The notes under the pieces were generated by a model that was not told the DNA's origin, made no database searches, and worked only from the letters and a program-made list of their open reading frames with translations. This document shows positions 27,201-32,147 of a stretch of DNA of 40,759 bases, piece by piece. Made by a program: the position numbers and the translations under genes. The stretch spans positions 1 through 40,759 of the forward strand of contig JAGBDU010000016.1 in NCBI GenBank assembly GCA_017937285.1, written 5' to 3'. Origin of the DNA: Clostridia bacterium. Its GTDB lineage: Bacteria; Bacillota; Clostridia; TANB77; CAG-508. The stretch's first letter is position 1, and each line of letters starts with the position of its first letter.

Positions 27201-27682
27201 AAGGACTTGAACTTGTAGCTGAAAAAAGCTCAAAAGATTGGACATTACAAGAGAATCATTATGTATTACAAACAGAAGAAATAAAACCACAAGAAACAAA
27301 AGAATATATGGTTACACTAAAATGTAAACCAGAAGAAGAAAACAAAGGAGAAAAAAATAATATTGCAAAAATAACAAAAACTGATAATGTACCAAATTTT
27401 TATGAAACAACATTATTAGATAACGAAGACAGTGCAAAGGTTGAAATAGAGATTAAGAAAACAGAACAAAAACCAGAAAATAAGCCAGATGACAAACCTA
27501 TGCAAAATCCTGAGAATAAGCCTGTTGAAAATACAGAACAAAAACCTATAATAAATAATAATAAAGATATAATTTCAAATATAAAAACAGGTGATACTAT
27601 TTTAATTTATGTAATTAGTTTGGTAATTGCTGGAATAGTTATTTGTGTAATAATAAAAACAAAAGATATGTTAGAAAAATGA
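12242..27682 (+). CDS. Giant mosaic surface protein (5,146 aa): SpaA, GLUG, MucBP modules
   Basis: An uninterrupted frame with GGAAAAGAGG before the ATG. Approximate residue map: signal-anchor helix 8-29; N-terminal adhesin-like region to 945; SpaA/Cna_B-like modules 947-1407 (four); GLUG beta-helix blocks 1420-1787, 1794-2190 and 2195-2476; a GGSI module 2487-2597; two SpaA modules 2598-2933, the first holding a nested domain; a fourth GLUG block of about 20 repeats 2954-3727; two SpaA modules 3737-4080, again one with the nested domain; six MucBP modules (VIVHHY, VIVKYL) alternating with three more GGSI modules 4082-4918; a pre-anchor domain 4919-5070; a proline-rich linker; and NIKTGDT plus a membrane helix. 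These families occur in adhesins that meet mucin or matrix. Ligand, host role and sortase use are inference. Confidence 0.93.
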   Translation: MELTKKRIIQITAIILSVITILFIFAFQKVNKKVLSLDPETARSMNYTQITDEDSKIENTDFVKFSAFFTRDLNQDGNAEKLLGTCKRVFDTDTLYMDINVLTNGYLKNGRIEINGENFNYEMNMVKDSVLKNNYVSDDVKLIELNQINAGTQKLIIGNVNSNIENDINNYSKINSITLTGIHVSDEGIETPINKTVNITVDWYGETKTELYRKYQATTFYYNYDNLESKTISFNFRLDEMQEELLLKENVVKIVIPNLNGYEPTDVKCINGNITSEYDKSKKELIIKRSSTCNDEGIISSKLSSSNSYTINLTYPKESYETISSYMTLTIPITGYYVGYNNQNKEFQNPYISNIETGDITLVFRETPKGEIYNFYVDFEGKVSVQQPAYAEEETERRYVMSKQDILNLYDNYDEENLETIKNKEYIVRWMATRGPEGVVPSMIMSETKEENVTDNTYGDKWNNTVINEYTDNTGIYFYNADKVLEESGSISVYDNETNELIHTFTKDEWNKYTKDNPYKYEEPIKHIRVETSKTNTNSSLSIYNVKELNIKKIMQNFTKEDIKDIEIMYSYVTGICNIEGQEPGIRKDIDYVYLVSEKSNSKITVETKKIFTQEILNNQKIFIKASATQEGEAKWQNGEFLVELPEEIINTEINTISTNSTNVEIVAYDLFKKDDKYFIKIITKNDNPDSYIITIDCNMVPDPRTSTSDKKIKLYSYNQNCNDYYYEEEDKYDVDSDNNFSEKVGASAATLNLLSPTSLITLETVSDYNNENEITIAPNIATVKKETRQATINIELTNNYPNTVSGVQLLGKIPFEGNKYVLNDRELNSKFNTIMTQDGVNIPEEFKEKSVVYYSENENPSKDLLDSNNGWKVKNEVQDFSKIKTYLIDLSQYEIQIGKKYTFNYKINIPENLEYNLVSYSTHAIYYELNTEGGKLQLSTEPNKVGIKIVRKYELDLNKCKEGFSSHGVEGATYSVEYLDEESNNVTRILTTDSDGYVNMKNLYIGVTYTVKELKSPENYELNNQIISFNVEEDESGNLQLQTNSNKVTLNKNDEKVQIHTEDTPKVDIVITKRNVATGEPIPNITFNLEGKKYTTNSNGKIYINQLLQNHEYTLTESKTEGYYQLDEIKFRVIKNEAGNIQIESDNNAFVNAVIHNNEVEDCIKIDIVVENEKIPTYNLQILKVEENSKENDISNLKPLQNAKFNFKYIDLNKEKIFTTDDKGIINILNLYQFVEGKTVTAEYELQEVQSPDGYANNGEKIKFKAIKNEENGLQIQIENENDLNTIKDIQIENDNVKIIIQNKPLFNLLKTDFKTGKPLANAQFVIYETDGNKTEIDYAKDIYNNYVGVQNENGQYIVTTDKDGKITLPLKGGLYKIVEVNYPEGYQDDGNVEYFKVVGAEELKPQIPSDEENDTYEIYNIEDLVKLSYMGIKTSKIKLMNNLNFNDNNSYVNPEDRSYGDLNEDGKIVGIKEELTDINASGFKPIEYFSGIFDGQGYEIKNIFINRENASLFLEVKNAEIKNTGITGVIKGHNHAAGFVNDMSDSIIKNCHNATNISNDNTTISLASAGGIVAILYNSKAINCYNSGYIYGESYSGGISGYMFGDSAIYDCYNLGYINGQKGSAGGITGGMGIFTGGTISTSGTKNINESFVIVNCYNRGNVYGKISAGGIAGFVQGKRVNGRYVNYLNIINSCYNIGNVSGTVNTGTIIGGKPNQTNYNNYITLNKCYYLSSISLNGTNIIDLGISVDRSYMKSGNFINDLDSKHWYLDTSNKNTGYPIIKNDFEDIKINNVEDLVNLSQEVSKHHSYYGQNIVLEKSIDFEDDLSYANPSDTSFGDLNGDGVIEGIKQELTNKNGYGFTPIGRTYGKYFSGTFDGQGNEIKNLYINSDNDVIGLFGDVRKGSIKNLGLICDITGGKYTGGITGHIYDGNIENCYVIGKISGGECTGGIVGFSGLSNINNSFNTANISNNDSIKTGGIAGNISYGSVNNSYNTGKISGSSNVGGIVGYQYEANIMKCYNSGDISGTDKVGGLVGLIDYKSSIVSSYNTGNINATGNYVGGIIGYIDNRLNTIENCYNIGIISGVDFVGGLIGYTKSSENIILCNYNIGAINGTNNVGGIFAYVDDSVNLIKNNYYSESIEIIGNDIFELGDKKSNDYMKTDLFVNDLGYAWQIDTDSKNNGYPTIKTTCDYIENINCIEDLVVLSKTVNAYNTYENITVTLEKNLDFEDDSSYKDPQDTSFGDLNGDGIIEGIKQELINKNSGYGFTPIGTKKGNCFSGIFNGNGYEIRNLYISKQKDAGLFGYITNATIKNLGLIGNMQSNTYAGAIARNATNSIIKNCYTEVNFYNHDNVGGIVYYADNSEIRNCYNEGEMSNNKNAGGIINASSNNSSINNSYDIGEKNNEKSFVLPSSNCIINNCYYLNNIDCEDVKGLTKLSSEEMKTMEFYNKLNKDNVWFFRNNSYPKLNMEIVNLKETTDINIRNTLKKFDITTEIGLNSENERTGGSITGEYTDVYNERNNIKFVETIDYNYESKEVITIKPDDDYVIKEIKINGELLDFKVNKDGSHTIPEGYFKEVKQNYHIVVIFEKTKDNLIINKVDSIDNEEMLSGAKFKIEQIEDRPQVTNEVGALTGNSGQYNFTQSSGKYLSSNQGKNNTVSNSYIPIDLTNKKGKYNLKVNAEISSELGRDIGYATITTNTSRPTYDSTDGRFIFISGIESAKDYTTILEAGYKYYLHLGYRKNASDSNGTDTFTINNVELSLNTDDFYKNEITTNSNGQIVEKVPLGKYKITELEAPEGYTLNSEPIEVMLIPGNCTITIENSKPIKYEIIKQDKQTKEPIKGAKFAVYSLKDTYEVNDFIKDTKGNYIGNVNSDGIYEIETNEEGKIVLNLAPGLYKAVEVKSAEGYLLEESESERTVFFEIEEPKTEVNSEIDLDTKEDEEINLLSNDEADLVINSIEDLVRFSNEVNSGTSYEGKTVKLAKTLDFNEDSSYNDPTDISFGDYNGDGTTEGIKVEITKENGKGFKPIGVNTSFKGIFDGNNNKIINLYINANGSAIGLFGYIQNAKILNLGITGNSTIKSSGTFSSGAIVGNMSNSIIENCYNTEKIEFGGYIMGGLVGTIADSNSVIKNCYNKGEITLYSGIYVGGIVGNVQNSVTISNCYNTSNLSCTASSMGGIIGSSVTDSNIINCYNTGIIESTNCPTIGGIIGSNVTNSNIKDCYNTGLIVSTGTTNIGGIVGQSVNNSTISNCYNTGLIKNNNSGRDRTNGGIVGYNVEDSNILNCYNTAEISGYNILGGIVAYNVANSNIISCYNEGKMICNYGNAGGIIGNNASNCNISKTHNAGEMVGTAGALCGLVGNNLTNSKVEECYNEGNINNNSTTAGLAYNVTNSKIIDSYNIGDLSTNYAPVGGIGYNVTNSEIINSNNKGTIISNNAPAGGIAYNISSSKVVSFKNTGDINSSSSAAGGLASSISNSKIINSYNAGNITSKNPAGGLACDISYCEVVNFYNDADINVSDSTAGGIASNINDSKIVNSYNTGNITANSPAGGLAYYVSYSEIVNCYNTGIINSSGSVAGGIISNINKSKIINSYNTGNIIARYPAGGIAQNITNSEITNCYSSGTITVTGDIFEGQLGGIANASNNNKITNCYYLNSTATNGIYDTEDVVGQVESKTEEELKSKEFTQILNFNKNNLDSSYTLLNWKQNDELYPILEQIEFKKGNEVTIYNTKGSYNLIINKVDKDTQNKLAGAKFSVENTTNKLNFIGNIESQSEYNFSKYGISGYQSNNYNISDSVASAYYPIDLRSYEGNFNLSVEYSISSQQNSDIGYATITTSTEAPSFDTNNNDINTSYRFIYVSGTANNEIGTVTLKGGKKYYLHIGYRKDGDVNTDQDRFYIHNMDLKYSTEAETTEEGFAQIKVPTGIYNITETKAPLGYELNSTTQQVSILNATEISEITFENTKESTDESYNLIITKKDKNKDEVMPGVKFVILDEDGNYAKDNIGTNVGKKEEIDGQEKYVVTTDENGQIKLKLKLGKYRLIEVQTLEGYAIEDEQEFEITDANETVPVEITITNQKLSKVIVHHYLEGTGEEYENEPVVLAPNEVLEGKVPEEYNTSPNMKIEGYILLKDEQGEYVIPENASGNYTEEVQNVYYYYNRKSLELIVHHYIEGTEDKVYLGNDEQGEYKYAEDEHYYYQEGDHYKTNASEEVLQSYELVGVVGDEEKDITKNEVVTYYYKIKKYNIITRVEIPEGRQEKGGSISGEGQAPYEVVEHGKSSVEDIIITPDKGYRIKQIRLVSTNENGQNTESILYGENVTENAEVSVNNYAENSIILSKFQNMNENKEIIVVFEPDEGRLIVHHYEENTTNKIYEDQIMSGLIGQKVETSPVKVENYVLMQEPLNRTGTITKEVQEKIYYYQRQYKVTTNVIEHSEKYSNGNVLANIKGGSITDEDINPHELILKNRNSTKVIEMIPDEGYEIVKVTINDIDFDFLSMVDENGKLTLPEGFFANVQENKHIEVEFRKKTNVIVKYLEEETEKVLYTTDEGKEYEEIQGYENDKFETSRKIIKNYIFADVAITNENKESITNYDGINTDEKLFANGNMYADTITIIYWYKKAPSGIIVRHIETNEKKEEIEIESATIPGKAGEEVVTNRNEYNKFISVNGPSNDDENIIVVGKDENTKTATYVQDKTLEVWYYYEKQYDVITKVKPHEEKVIDSETGAKITKQVDGGSISKKYEKDEQGNDKIDDQGNKIELTFETILSRGNSKEIIEIKPDDGYQIKSIIKQKIVVINEKEEVVDEEIDIKNFIKEDGSVVLGENDSYLVDVQNDYIIVVEFEKIPAKVIVKYLEDGTEKSLSDEDIKNGNVYDKYQTEPKDINYYELVKEKYPQNSTGSMTKEDIIVKYYYKKLTFNMKIEKEIEKVLLNGNEEIVKVENNKLVKVKIDDKNLSSTTIEIVYKLKVTNTEKVEGRALIEEHVPEGLELVAEKSSKDWTLQENHYVLQTEEIKPQETKEYMVTLKCKPEEENKGEKNNIAKITKTDNVPNFYETTLLDNEDSAKVEIEIKKTEQKPENKPDDKPMQNPENKPVENTEQKPIINNNKDIISNIKTGDTILIYVISLVIAGIVICVIIKTKDMLEK
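16500..19670 (+). repeat. GLUG-repeat blocks 1-3 inside the giant gene
   Basis: Three beta-helix blocks (about 16500-17600, 17620-18810 and 18825-19670) contain repeats of roughly 22-28 residues with the pattern NCYNxGxI...GGIVG. Each block starts with EDLV.LS, then a FGDLNGDG-type loop, FTPIG, F.G.F.G.G.EI.NLYI, and ends with a CYY...NG/SYPxxK sequence, so whole blocks were duplicated as units. Confidence 0.85.
21100..23420 (+). repeat. GLUG-repeat block 4, about 20 repeats
   Basis: The longest GLUG block. It begins with the same EDLV...FGDYNGDG cap as blocks 1-3. Early repeats carry GGIIG/GGIVG, later ones AGGIA/AGGLA. From about 22610 to 23110 the repeats form pairs with an exact 165-bp period: the KI(I/V)NSYN motif recurs at 22682, 22847 and 23012. 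Confidence 0.85.
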
Positions 27683-27761
27683 TTTGGGGACGGAGCAAAA
27701 AAATAAAGTTGTCATAAATTTAAAAATATGACAACTTTATTTTTTTGCTCCGTCCCCAAAT
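27682..27761. terminator. Bidirectional terminator, perfect 35-bp inverted repeat
   Basis: 27682-27716 is the exact reverse complement of 27727-27761, with a 10-base loop. The arms contain GGGGACGGAGCAAAAAAATA and end in TTGTCATA/TATGACAA at the loop. It starts on the last base of the giant gene's stop codon and ends 4 bases before the convergent porB stop, so it separates both operons. The arm core is the same repeat that overlaps the gatA 3' end. Confidence 0.85.
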
Positions 27762-27765
27762 TGAA

Positions 27766-28725
27766 TTATTCAGTTTCCCTATTTGTTATCTCCTCCAAAT
27801 CAAGAAGCTCTTGCCATCTTTTATCAACTTCTTCTTGGAATTCTTTAATCATCCACTCATTTCCAGGTTTAAACATATGTTTAAATCTTCTTTGAGGTTT
27901 TAAGAACTCTTCAATAGGTAATTTATTTTTAGGTTTGTAGTTAATAACATATCTACCATCAATAACTTCATATAAAGGCCAGTAGCATGTTTCAACTGCA
28001 AGTTTATTAATTTGCATTAAATCTTCTGTTTTATATCCCCATCCACGTGGGCAAGGTGCCATAACATTTAAGAATGTTGGACCTTCTGTGTATATTGCTT
28101 TTTCAGCTTTTTCATATAAATCTTTAAAATTAGTTAATGCAACTGTTTGAGCAACATAAGGTAGGTGATGACCAACCATTATTTTTGTTAAATCTTTTCT
28201 TGATTGCATTTTTCCAGGGACTACTGTTCCTGCTGGAGTTGTTGTTGTATCTGCAAATTTTGGTGTTGCTGATGAACGTTGTATACCTGTATTCATGTAT
28301 GCACCATTATCATAGCAAACATAAGTCATATCATGACCTCTTTCCATTGCACCTGATAAGCTTTGAATTCCTATATCATATGTTCCACCATCTCCACCAA
28401 ATGTTATAAATTTTGTAGTGAAGTCTTCTGGTAATTTTCCTTGTCTTTTAAGTGATTTGTATGCAGCTTCTGCACCTGAAGCATTTGCAGCAGCACATTC
28501 AAAAGCTGTGTGAATAAAAGAATCTGTCCATGATGTATATGGATACATAAATGTAGAAACTTCCATACATCCTGTAGCACAAGAAATAACAGCATGATCT
28601 TCTGGCTTTAATGCACGTAAAATCATTCTTGCTGTAGCAGGAGCTCCACATCCAGCACACATTCTGTGCCCTGCTGTAAATCTAGATGGTTTTGTAGTAA
28701 TTACTTCTTTTAAGTTATATGCCAT
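27766..28725 (-). CDS. porB: Pyruvate/2-oxoacid:ferredoxin oxidoreductase, beta subunit
   Basis: A 319-residue thiamine-diphosphate-binding subunit of a four-subunit PFOR-type enzyme, which turns pyruvate or a related 2-oxoacid plus CoA into acyl-CoA, CO2 and reduced ferredoxin. Iron-sulfur cysteines are visible (MCAGCGAP with Cys23 and Cys26, CATGC with Cys49 and Cys53, and APCPRGW later). The TPP/Mg motif GGDGGTYDIG...NGAYMNTG is intact. The conserved SSATP segment follows. It lies 6 bases after porA on the minus strand and is the last gene of porG-porD-porA-porB. Pyruvate is the likely substrate; 2-oxoisovalerate (vor) cannot be excluded from sequence alone. Confidence 0.93.
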   Translation of the reverse strand: MAYNLKEVITTKPSRFTAGHRMCAGCGAPATARMILRALKPEDHAVISCATGCMEVSTFMYPYTSWTDSFIHTAFECAAANASGAEAAYKSLKRQGKLPEDFTTKFITFGGDGGTYDIGIQSLSGAMERGHDMTYVCYDNGAYMNTGIQRSSATPKFADTTTTPAGTVVPGKMQSRKDLTKIMVGHHLPYVAQTVALTNFKDLYEKAEKAIYTEGPTFLNVMAPCPRGWGYKTEDLMQINKLAVETCYWPLYEVIDGRYVINYKPKNKLPIEEFLKPQRRFKHMFKPGNEWMIKEFQEEVDKRWQELLDLEEITNRETE

Positions 28726-28731
28726 TTTAAA

Positions 28732-29922
28732 TTACTCCTTTCTTAATCCTAAATATCTATAAGGATTTTCTACTTTATCATCTTTATTAATTTTTTGTAA
28801 ATCTGCAAATACAGATTCTATTTGATCTGATGTTGTATCTCTACCACCAATTCCGTAAACATAGTTTACAACTGGAACTGATTTTTTATTGGTATACATA
28901 GCAGATGTTATATCTTCAAATAATGCACCACCAGCAGCATTTAATGATTCTGATTTATCTAATACTGCAATTGATTTTATATTTTCTTTAGATAAAGCAT
29001 TTGCAATTTCTTCAGCAGGGAATGGTCTGAACATACGAACTTTTAGTAATCCTGCTTTTACACCTTCAGCTCTTAATTTATCAACTGTAAATTTAGCTGT
29101 TCCTGCCGTTGAGTTCATACAAACTACTACATATTCTGCATCATCCATTTTGTATTCTTCAAAGAAAGAATATTTTCTACCTGTCATTTTTTCAAAATCT
29201 GCTGAAACATCAGCTATTACTTTTTTTGCATTTCTCATAGCTTCTGCTTGTTGATATTTATGTTCGAAAAGAAATGCTTGTAAATCTAGTGGACCAATTG
29301 CCATTGGCTCTTTTTTATTTAATAGATAGTGCTCTGGTTTATAAGTTCCAACAAATTCTTTTACTTTTTCATCTTCTATTAATTCAATATTTTCGATTGA
29401 GTGTGATGTTATAAATCCATCTTGGCATATCATAATAGGTAATTGTACATCTTTGTGCTCTGCAATTCTGTGAGCCATTATCATATTGTCATAAGCTTCT
29501 TGGTTGTTTTCGCTAAATAACATTATCCAACCAGCGTCACGAACACCCATTGCATCTGAATGATCATTGTGTATATTTAATGGTCCAGATACTGCACGGT
29601 TTACAAGTGACATAACTATTGGTAAACGTAAGCTTGATGCAATATAAATCATTTCCCACATAAGTGATAAACCATTTGCAGATGTTGCAGTCATAGCTCT
29701 AGCACCAGCTGCTTCAGCACCTATACATGCTGTCATTGCACTATGTTCGCTTTCAACAGCAACAAATTCTGTATCAACAGTTCCATTACTTACAAATGTT
29801 GAAAAATATTGAGGGATTTCTGTTGATGGTGTGATAGGGAAGGCTGCTACGACATCAGGATTTATTTGTCTCATTGCAACTGCAACAGCTTCATTTCCAC
29901 TTAAACGTTCTCTAATACCCAT
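28732..29922 (-). CDS. porA: Pyruvate/2-oxoacid:ferredoxin oxidoreductase, alpha subunit
   Basis: A 396-residue alpha subunit. It starts with the pyrimidine-binding domain (LSGNEAVAVAMRQINPDVVAAFPITPSTEIPQ; the ITPSTE motif is typical), continues with EFVAVESEHSAM and TSANGLSLMWE, and ends with the transketolase-C-like domain (VLDKSESLNAAGGALFEDI, VNYVYGIGGRDTT). Together with PorB it forms the active site. The ATG overlaps the porD stop by one base (TAATG), which suggests translational coupling. The length is normal. Confidence 0.93.
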   Translation of the reverse strand: MGIRERLSGNEAVAVAMRQINPDVVAAFPITPSTEIPQYFSTFVSNGTVDTEFVAVESEHSAMTACIGAEAAGARAMTATSANGLSLMWEMIYIASSLRLPIVMSLVNRAVSGPLNIHNDHSDAMGVRDAGWIMLFSENNQEAYDNMIMAHRIAEHKDVQLPIMICQDGFITSHSIENIELIEDEKVKEFVGTYKPEHYLLNKKEPMAIGPLDLQAFLFEHKYQQAEAMRNAKKVIADVSADFEKMTGRKYSFFEEYKMDDAEYVVVCMNSTAGTAKFTVDKLRAEGVKAGLLKVRMFRPFPAEEIANALSKENIKSIAVLDKSESLNAAGGALFEDITSAMYTNKKSVPVVNYVYGIGGRDTTSDQIESVFADLQKINKDDKVENPYRYLGLRKE

Positions 29923-30224
29923 TATTCTTCACCTTCCTCTCTCATTTCGATTGCTGCAAATGGACATACTTTTGCACATACTCCACATCCTTTACAATAA
30001 TCGTAATTATAATCTTCTCTTTTTCCTTCGCTATTAACTGGAATTGCATCATCTGGGCAAACAGGAAAACATAAGCCACATTGTTTGCATTTTTCAGTAA
30101 TATATACAGGCTTTATAGAACGCCAGTCACCAGTTTTAAATTCTTTTGCGTTACCAGCTGTGTAAATATTTCCACCAATAGTTAGTTCACTTGCTGGTGT
30201 ATTTTTGTTAATATTTTCAGCCAT
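29922..30224 (-). CDS. porD: Pyruvate/2-oxoacid:ferredoxin oxidoreductase, delta (ferredoxin) subunit
   Basis: A 100-residue 2[4Fe-4S] ferredoxin-like subunit that carries electrons from the TPP site to soluble ferredoxin. Two complete cluster motifs are visible: CKQCGLCFPVCP and CKGCGVCAKVCP. The N-terminal 50 residues (GGNIYTAGNAKEFKTGDWRS) match the PorD extension. GAAAGGAATG precedes the ATG. Its stop overlaps the start of porA. A GGGACGGTTCT repeat lies between it and porG. Confidence 0.93.
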   Translation of the reverse strand: MAENINKNTPASELTIGGNIYTAGNAKEFKTGDWRSIKPVYITEKCKQCGLCFPVCPDDAIPVNSEGKREDYNYDYCKGCGVCAKVCPFAAIEMREEGEE

Positions 30225-30244
30225 TTTTTATCATTCCTTTCTTT

Positions 30245-30291
30245 GGGAAAAGGGGACGGTTCTCTTTTCCCATTTTTGGGAAAAAGGGACA
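30245..30291 (+). repeat. GGGACGGTTCT repeat between porG and porD
   Basis: 47 bases are identical to the reverse complement of 3903-3949 in the gatA-gatB gap. It contains the usual TTTCCCATTTTTGGGAAA dyad. Like the other copies it lies between two co-directional genes and forms a hairpin in their message. Confidence 0.85.
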
Positions 30292-30365
30292 GTCTCATAT
30301 TCCGTTAAATTTGTTTCTATTATAAGTTTTTTGTAATTTTTTTATTTAAGAATTTTTCTAAATTC

Positions 30366-30947
30366 TTATTGAACTTTTCTAATCTGTTCTAATGTTAATC
30401 TTAAAGCCTTCATATTTCCATCAATAACTTCTGGCTTTTTTGCAAATTTATGTTTAAATGAACCTTCCATATCTTTTAAGAAATCTTCATCAGACATAAC
30501 TTCACTAACTTTTACAATAGCTGCAAGCATAGGTGTATTTGGAAAATACTTTCCAAGAGTTTCTATGGAAATTGATCGTGCATCTATAGTATAAATACTG
30601 CCTTTATATCCATTTAATTTATCCTTTAAAATATCTATATCTTTTGTTGTATTAATAACAATTGCTCCAGATTCTTTTAATCCTGCTGTTACATCTACAC
30701 TATCTAATAATGTATCATCTACAACAACAACAAAATCTGGATTATAAATGTTACTGTGTATTGTTATTGGTGTGTTACTTATACGGTTGTACGCTGTAAT
30801 AGGTGCTCCCATTCTTTCTGGACCGTATTCTGGAAAACCTTGAATGTATTTTCCGGTGTTAAAAGCTGCATCTGCAAGTAGTAAGCAAGCTGTTTTTGCA
30901 CCTTGACCACCACGTCCATGCCATCTGATTTCAATTAAATCGTTCAT
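30366..30947 (-). CDS. porG: Pyruvate/2-oxoacid:ferredoxin oxidoreductase, gamma subunit
   Basis: A 193-residue gamma subunit with the diagnostic start IEIRWHGRGGQGAKTACLLLADAA, followed by GFPEYGPERMGAPITAYNRIS and NTPMLAAIVKVSEV. It binds the CoA-side region of the complex. I chose the ATG at 30947, preceded by AAGGAGG; a start at 31010 would add 21 unrelated residues that lie on top of the -35 and -10 boxes of the operon promoter. It is the first gene of porGDAB. Confidence 0.93.
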   Translation of the reverse strand: MNDLIEIRWHGRGGQGAKTACLLLADAAFNTGKYIQGFPEYGPERMGAPITAYNRISNTPITIHSNIYNPDFVVVVDDTLLDSVDVTAGLKESGAIVINTTKDIDILKDKLNGYKGSIYTIDARSISIETLGKYFPNTPMLAAIVKVSEVMSDEDFLKDMEGSFKHKFAKKPEVIDGNMKALRLTLEQIRKVQ

Positions 30948-30981
30948 AAAAATGTTACCTCCTTGAACTTTAATATGTTTA

Positions 30982-31010
30982 AGTATATTCCTTAAGATGA
31001 GCGATGTCAA
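30982..31010 (-). promoter_or_regulatory. Promoter of porGDAB
   Basis: On the minus strand: consensus TTGACA (31010-31005), 17 bases, TATACT (30987-30982). The predicted start is near 30975, about 28 bases before porG. The near-consensus boxes suggest strong expression. Confidence 0.85.
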
Positions 31011-31070
31011 GAAAATAAAATAATTTTGACCAAGTGGACGATTTGTGGCATTTTTAGTAAGTAGATAAAT

Positions 31071-31132
31071 TTTCTATTGTAGAGGAGTTCAAAGGAATGT
31101 AAATAATTTTTTATATTTACATTCCTTTGAAC
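31071..31132. repeat. TTCAAAGGAAT inverted-repeat element, copy 1
   Basis: A perfect 19-bp inverted repeat (31087-31105/31114-31132) with an 8-base T-rich loop is preceded by TTTCTATTGTAGAGGA. The same flank and arms occur at 36109-36175 and, inverted, at the right edge of the window. It sits in the divergent gap between porG and minD, outside both promoters. Confidence 0.8.
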
Positions 31133-31188
31133 GGATAATTTTAATATACTAAACTGTAATATTTATAGCACAAAATAAGCAAAATGAA

Positions 31189-31217
31189 TTGACTTTTCCA
31201 CTAAAATCATATATGAT
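31189..31217 (+). promoter_or_regulatory. Promoter of minD-minE-rodA-dus
   Basis: TTGACT (31189-31194), 17 bases, TATGAT (31212-31217). It leaves a leader of about 110 bases before minD. Confidence 0.7.
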
Positions 31218-31333
31218 ATCAAAAGTATTTTAACTTTTTTTATGTGAACGAAAAAAGTATAGCGAAAATATTATATAAATTTTGCGTCTACAAATGTCTT
31301 GGCTATTAAACAGCATAAGGGGGAAAGAAATTT

Positions 31334-32128
31334 ATGGGAGAAGTTATAGTTGTAACATCAGGAAAAGGTGGCGTAGGTAAAACAACAACAACTGCTAATT
31401 TAGGATCTGCTTTAGCTTTAACTGGTAAAAAAGTTGCTTTAGTTGATACAGATATCGGATTAAGAAATTTAGATGTTGTTATGGGTCTTGAAAATAGAAT
31501 TGTTTATGATATTGTTGATGTAGTAGAAGGAAAATGTAAATTAAGACAAGCTTTAATAAAAGATAAACGATTTAATGAACTATTTTTATTACCAGCTGCA
31601 CAAACAAGAGATAAAAGTGCTATAAACGAAGAACAAATGATAGAGCTAACAAGTAAATTAAAAGCAGAATTTGATTATATTTTAATAGATTGCCCAGCAG
31701 GAATAGAGCAAGGCTTTAAAAATGCAATAGCAGGAGCAGATAGAGCATTAGTTGTAACAACAGCTGAAATTTCTGCAATAAGAGATGCTGATAGAATTAT
31801 TGGATTATTAGATTCATCAAAAATTAAAAATCCTGAGTTGATTATTAATAGAATTAGACCAAACATGATTAGAAAAGGCGAAATGATGGATATTGAAGAT
31901 ATTGTTGAATTATTATCTATAGATTTAATAGGAGTAATTCCAGATGATGAATATATAATAACTCAAACTAATAAAGGAGAGCCAACTGTTTCAAATAAAA
32001 AATCTCCTTCTGGAAGAGGTTATATGGAAATTGCACAAAGAATATTGGGCGAAAATGTAGAAATTACTATTCCAGGAAGGAATGAAGGTTTTGTTTCTAA
32101 AATATTAAATGTTTTTAGAAAAAAATAG
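31334..32128 (+). CDS. minD: Septum site-determining ATPase MinD
   Basis: A 264-residue ParA/MinD-family ATPase. The deviant Walker A is at residues 10-18 (GKGGVGKTT, with Lys11 and Lys16), followed by LVDTDIGLRNLD, IDCPAGIE and the RDADRIIGLL helix that contacts MinE. The C-terminal amphipathic helix (GFVSKILNVFRKK) is the membrane-targeting sequence. ATP-bound MinD dimerises on the membrane and, with MinC, blocks division away from midcell. GGGGGAAAG precedes the ATG. minE follows after 19 bases. minC is not in the window. Confidence 0.96.
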   Translation: MGEVIVVTSGKGGVGKTTTTANLGSALALTGKKVALVDTDIGLRNLDVVMGLENRIVYDIVDVVEGKCKLRQALIKDKRFNELFLLPAAQTRDKSAINEEQMIELTSKLKAEFDYILIDCPAGIEQGFKNAIAGADRALVVTTAEISAIRDADRIIGLLDSSKIKNPELIINRIRPNMIRKGEMMDIEDIVELLSIDLIGVIPDDEYIITQTNKGEPTVSNKKSPSGRGYMEIAQRILGENVEITIPGRNEGFVSKILNVFRKK

Positions 32129-32147
32129 TACAAAAGTGGAGGATAAA

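Noticed and set aside
27560..27682. Canonical LPXTG sortase signal at the end of the giant protein
   Set aside because: Leu and Pro are absent (NIKTGD); reported instead as a variant motif.
30948..31010. Upstream start for porG adding 21 residues
   Set aside because: The extension overlaps the consensus promoter boxes and lacks similarity; AAGGAGG precedes the ATG at 30947.
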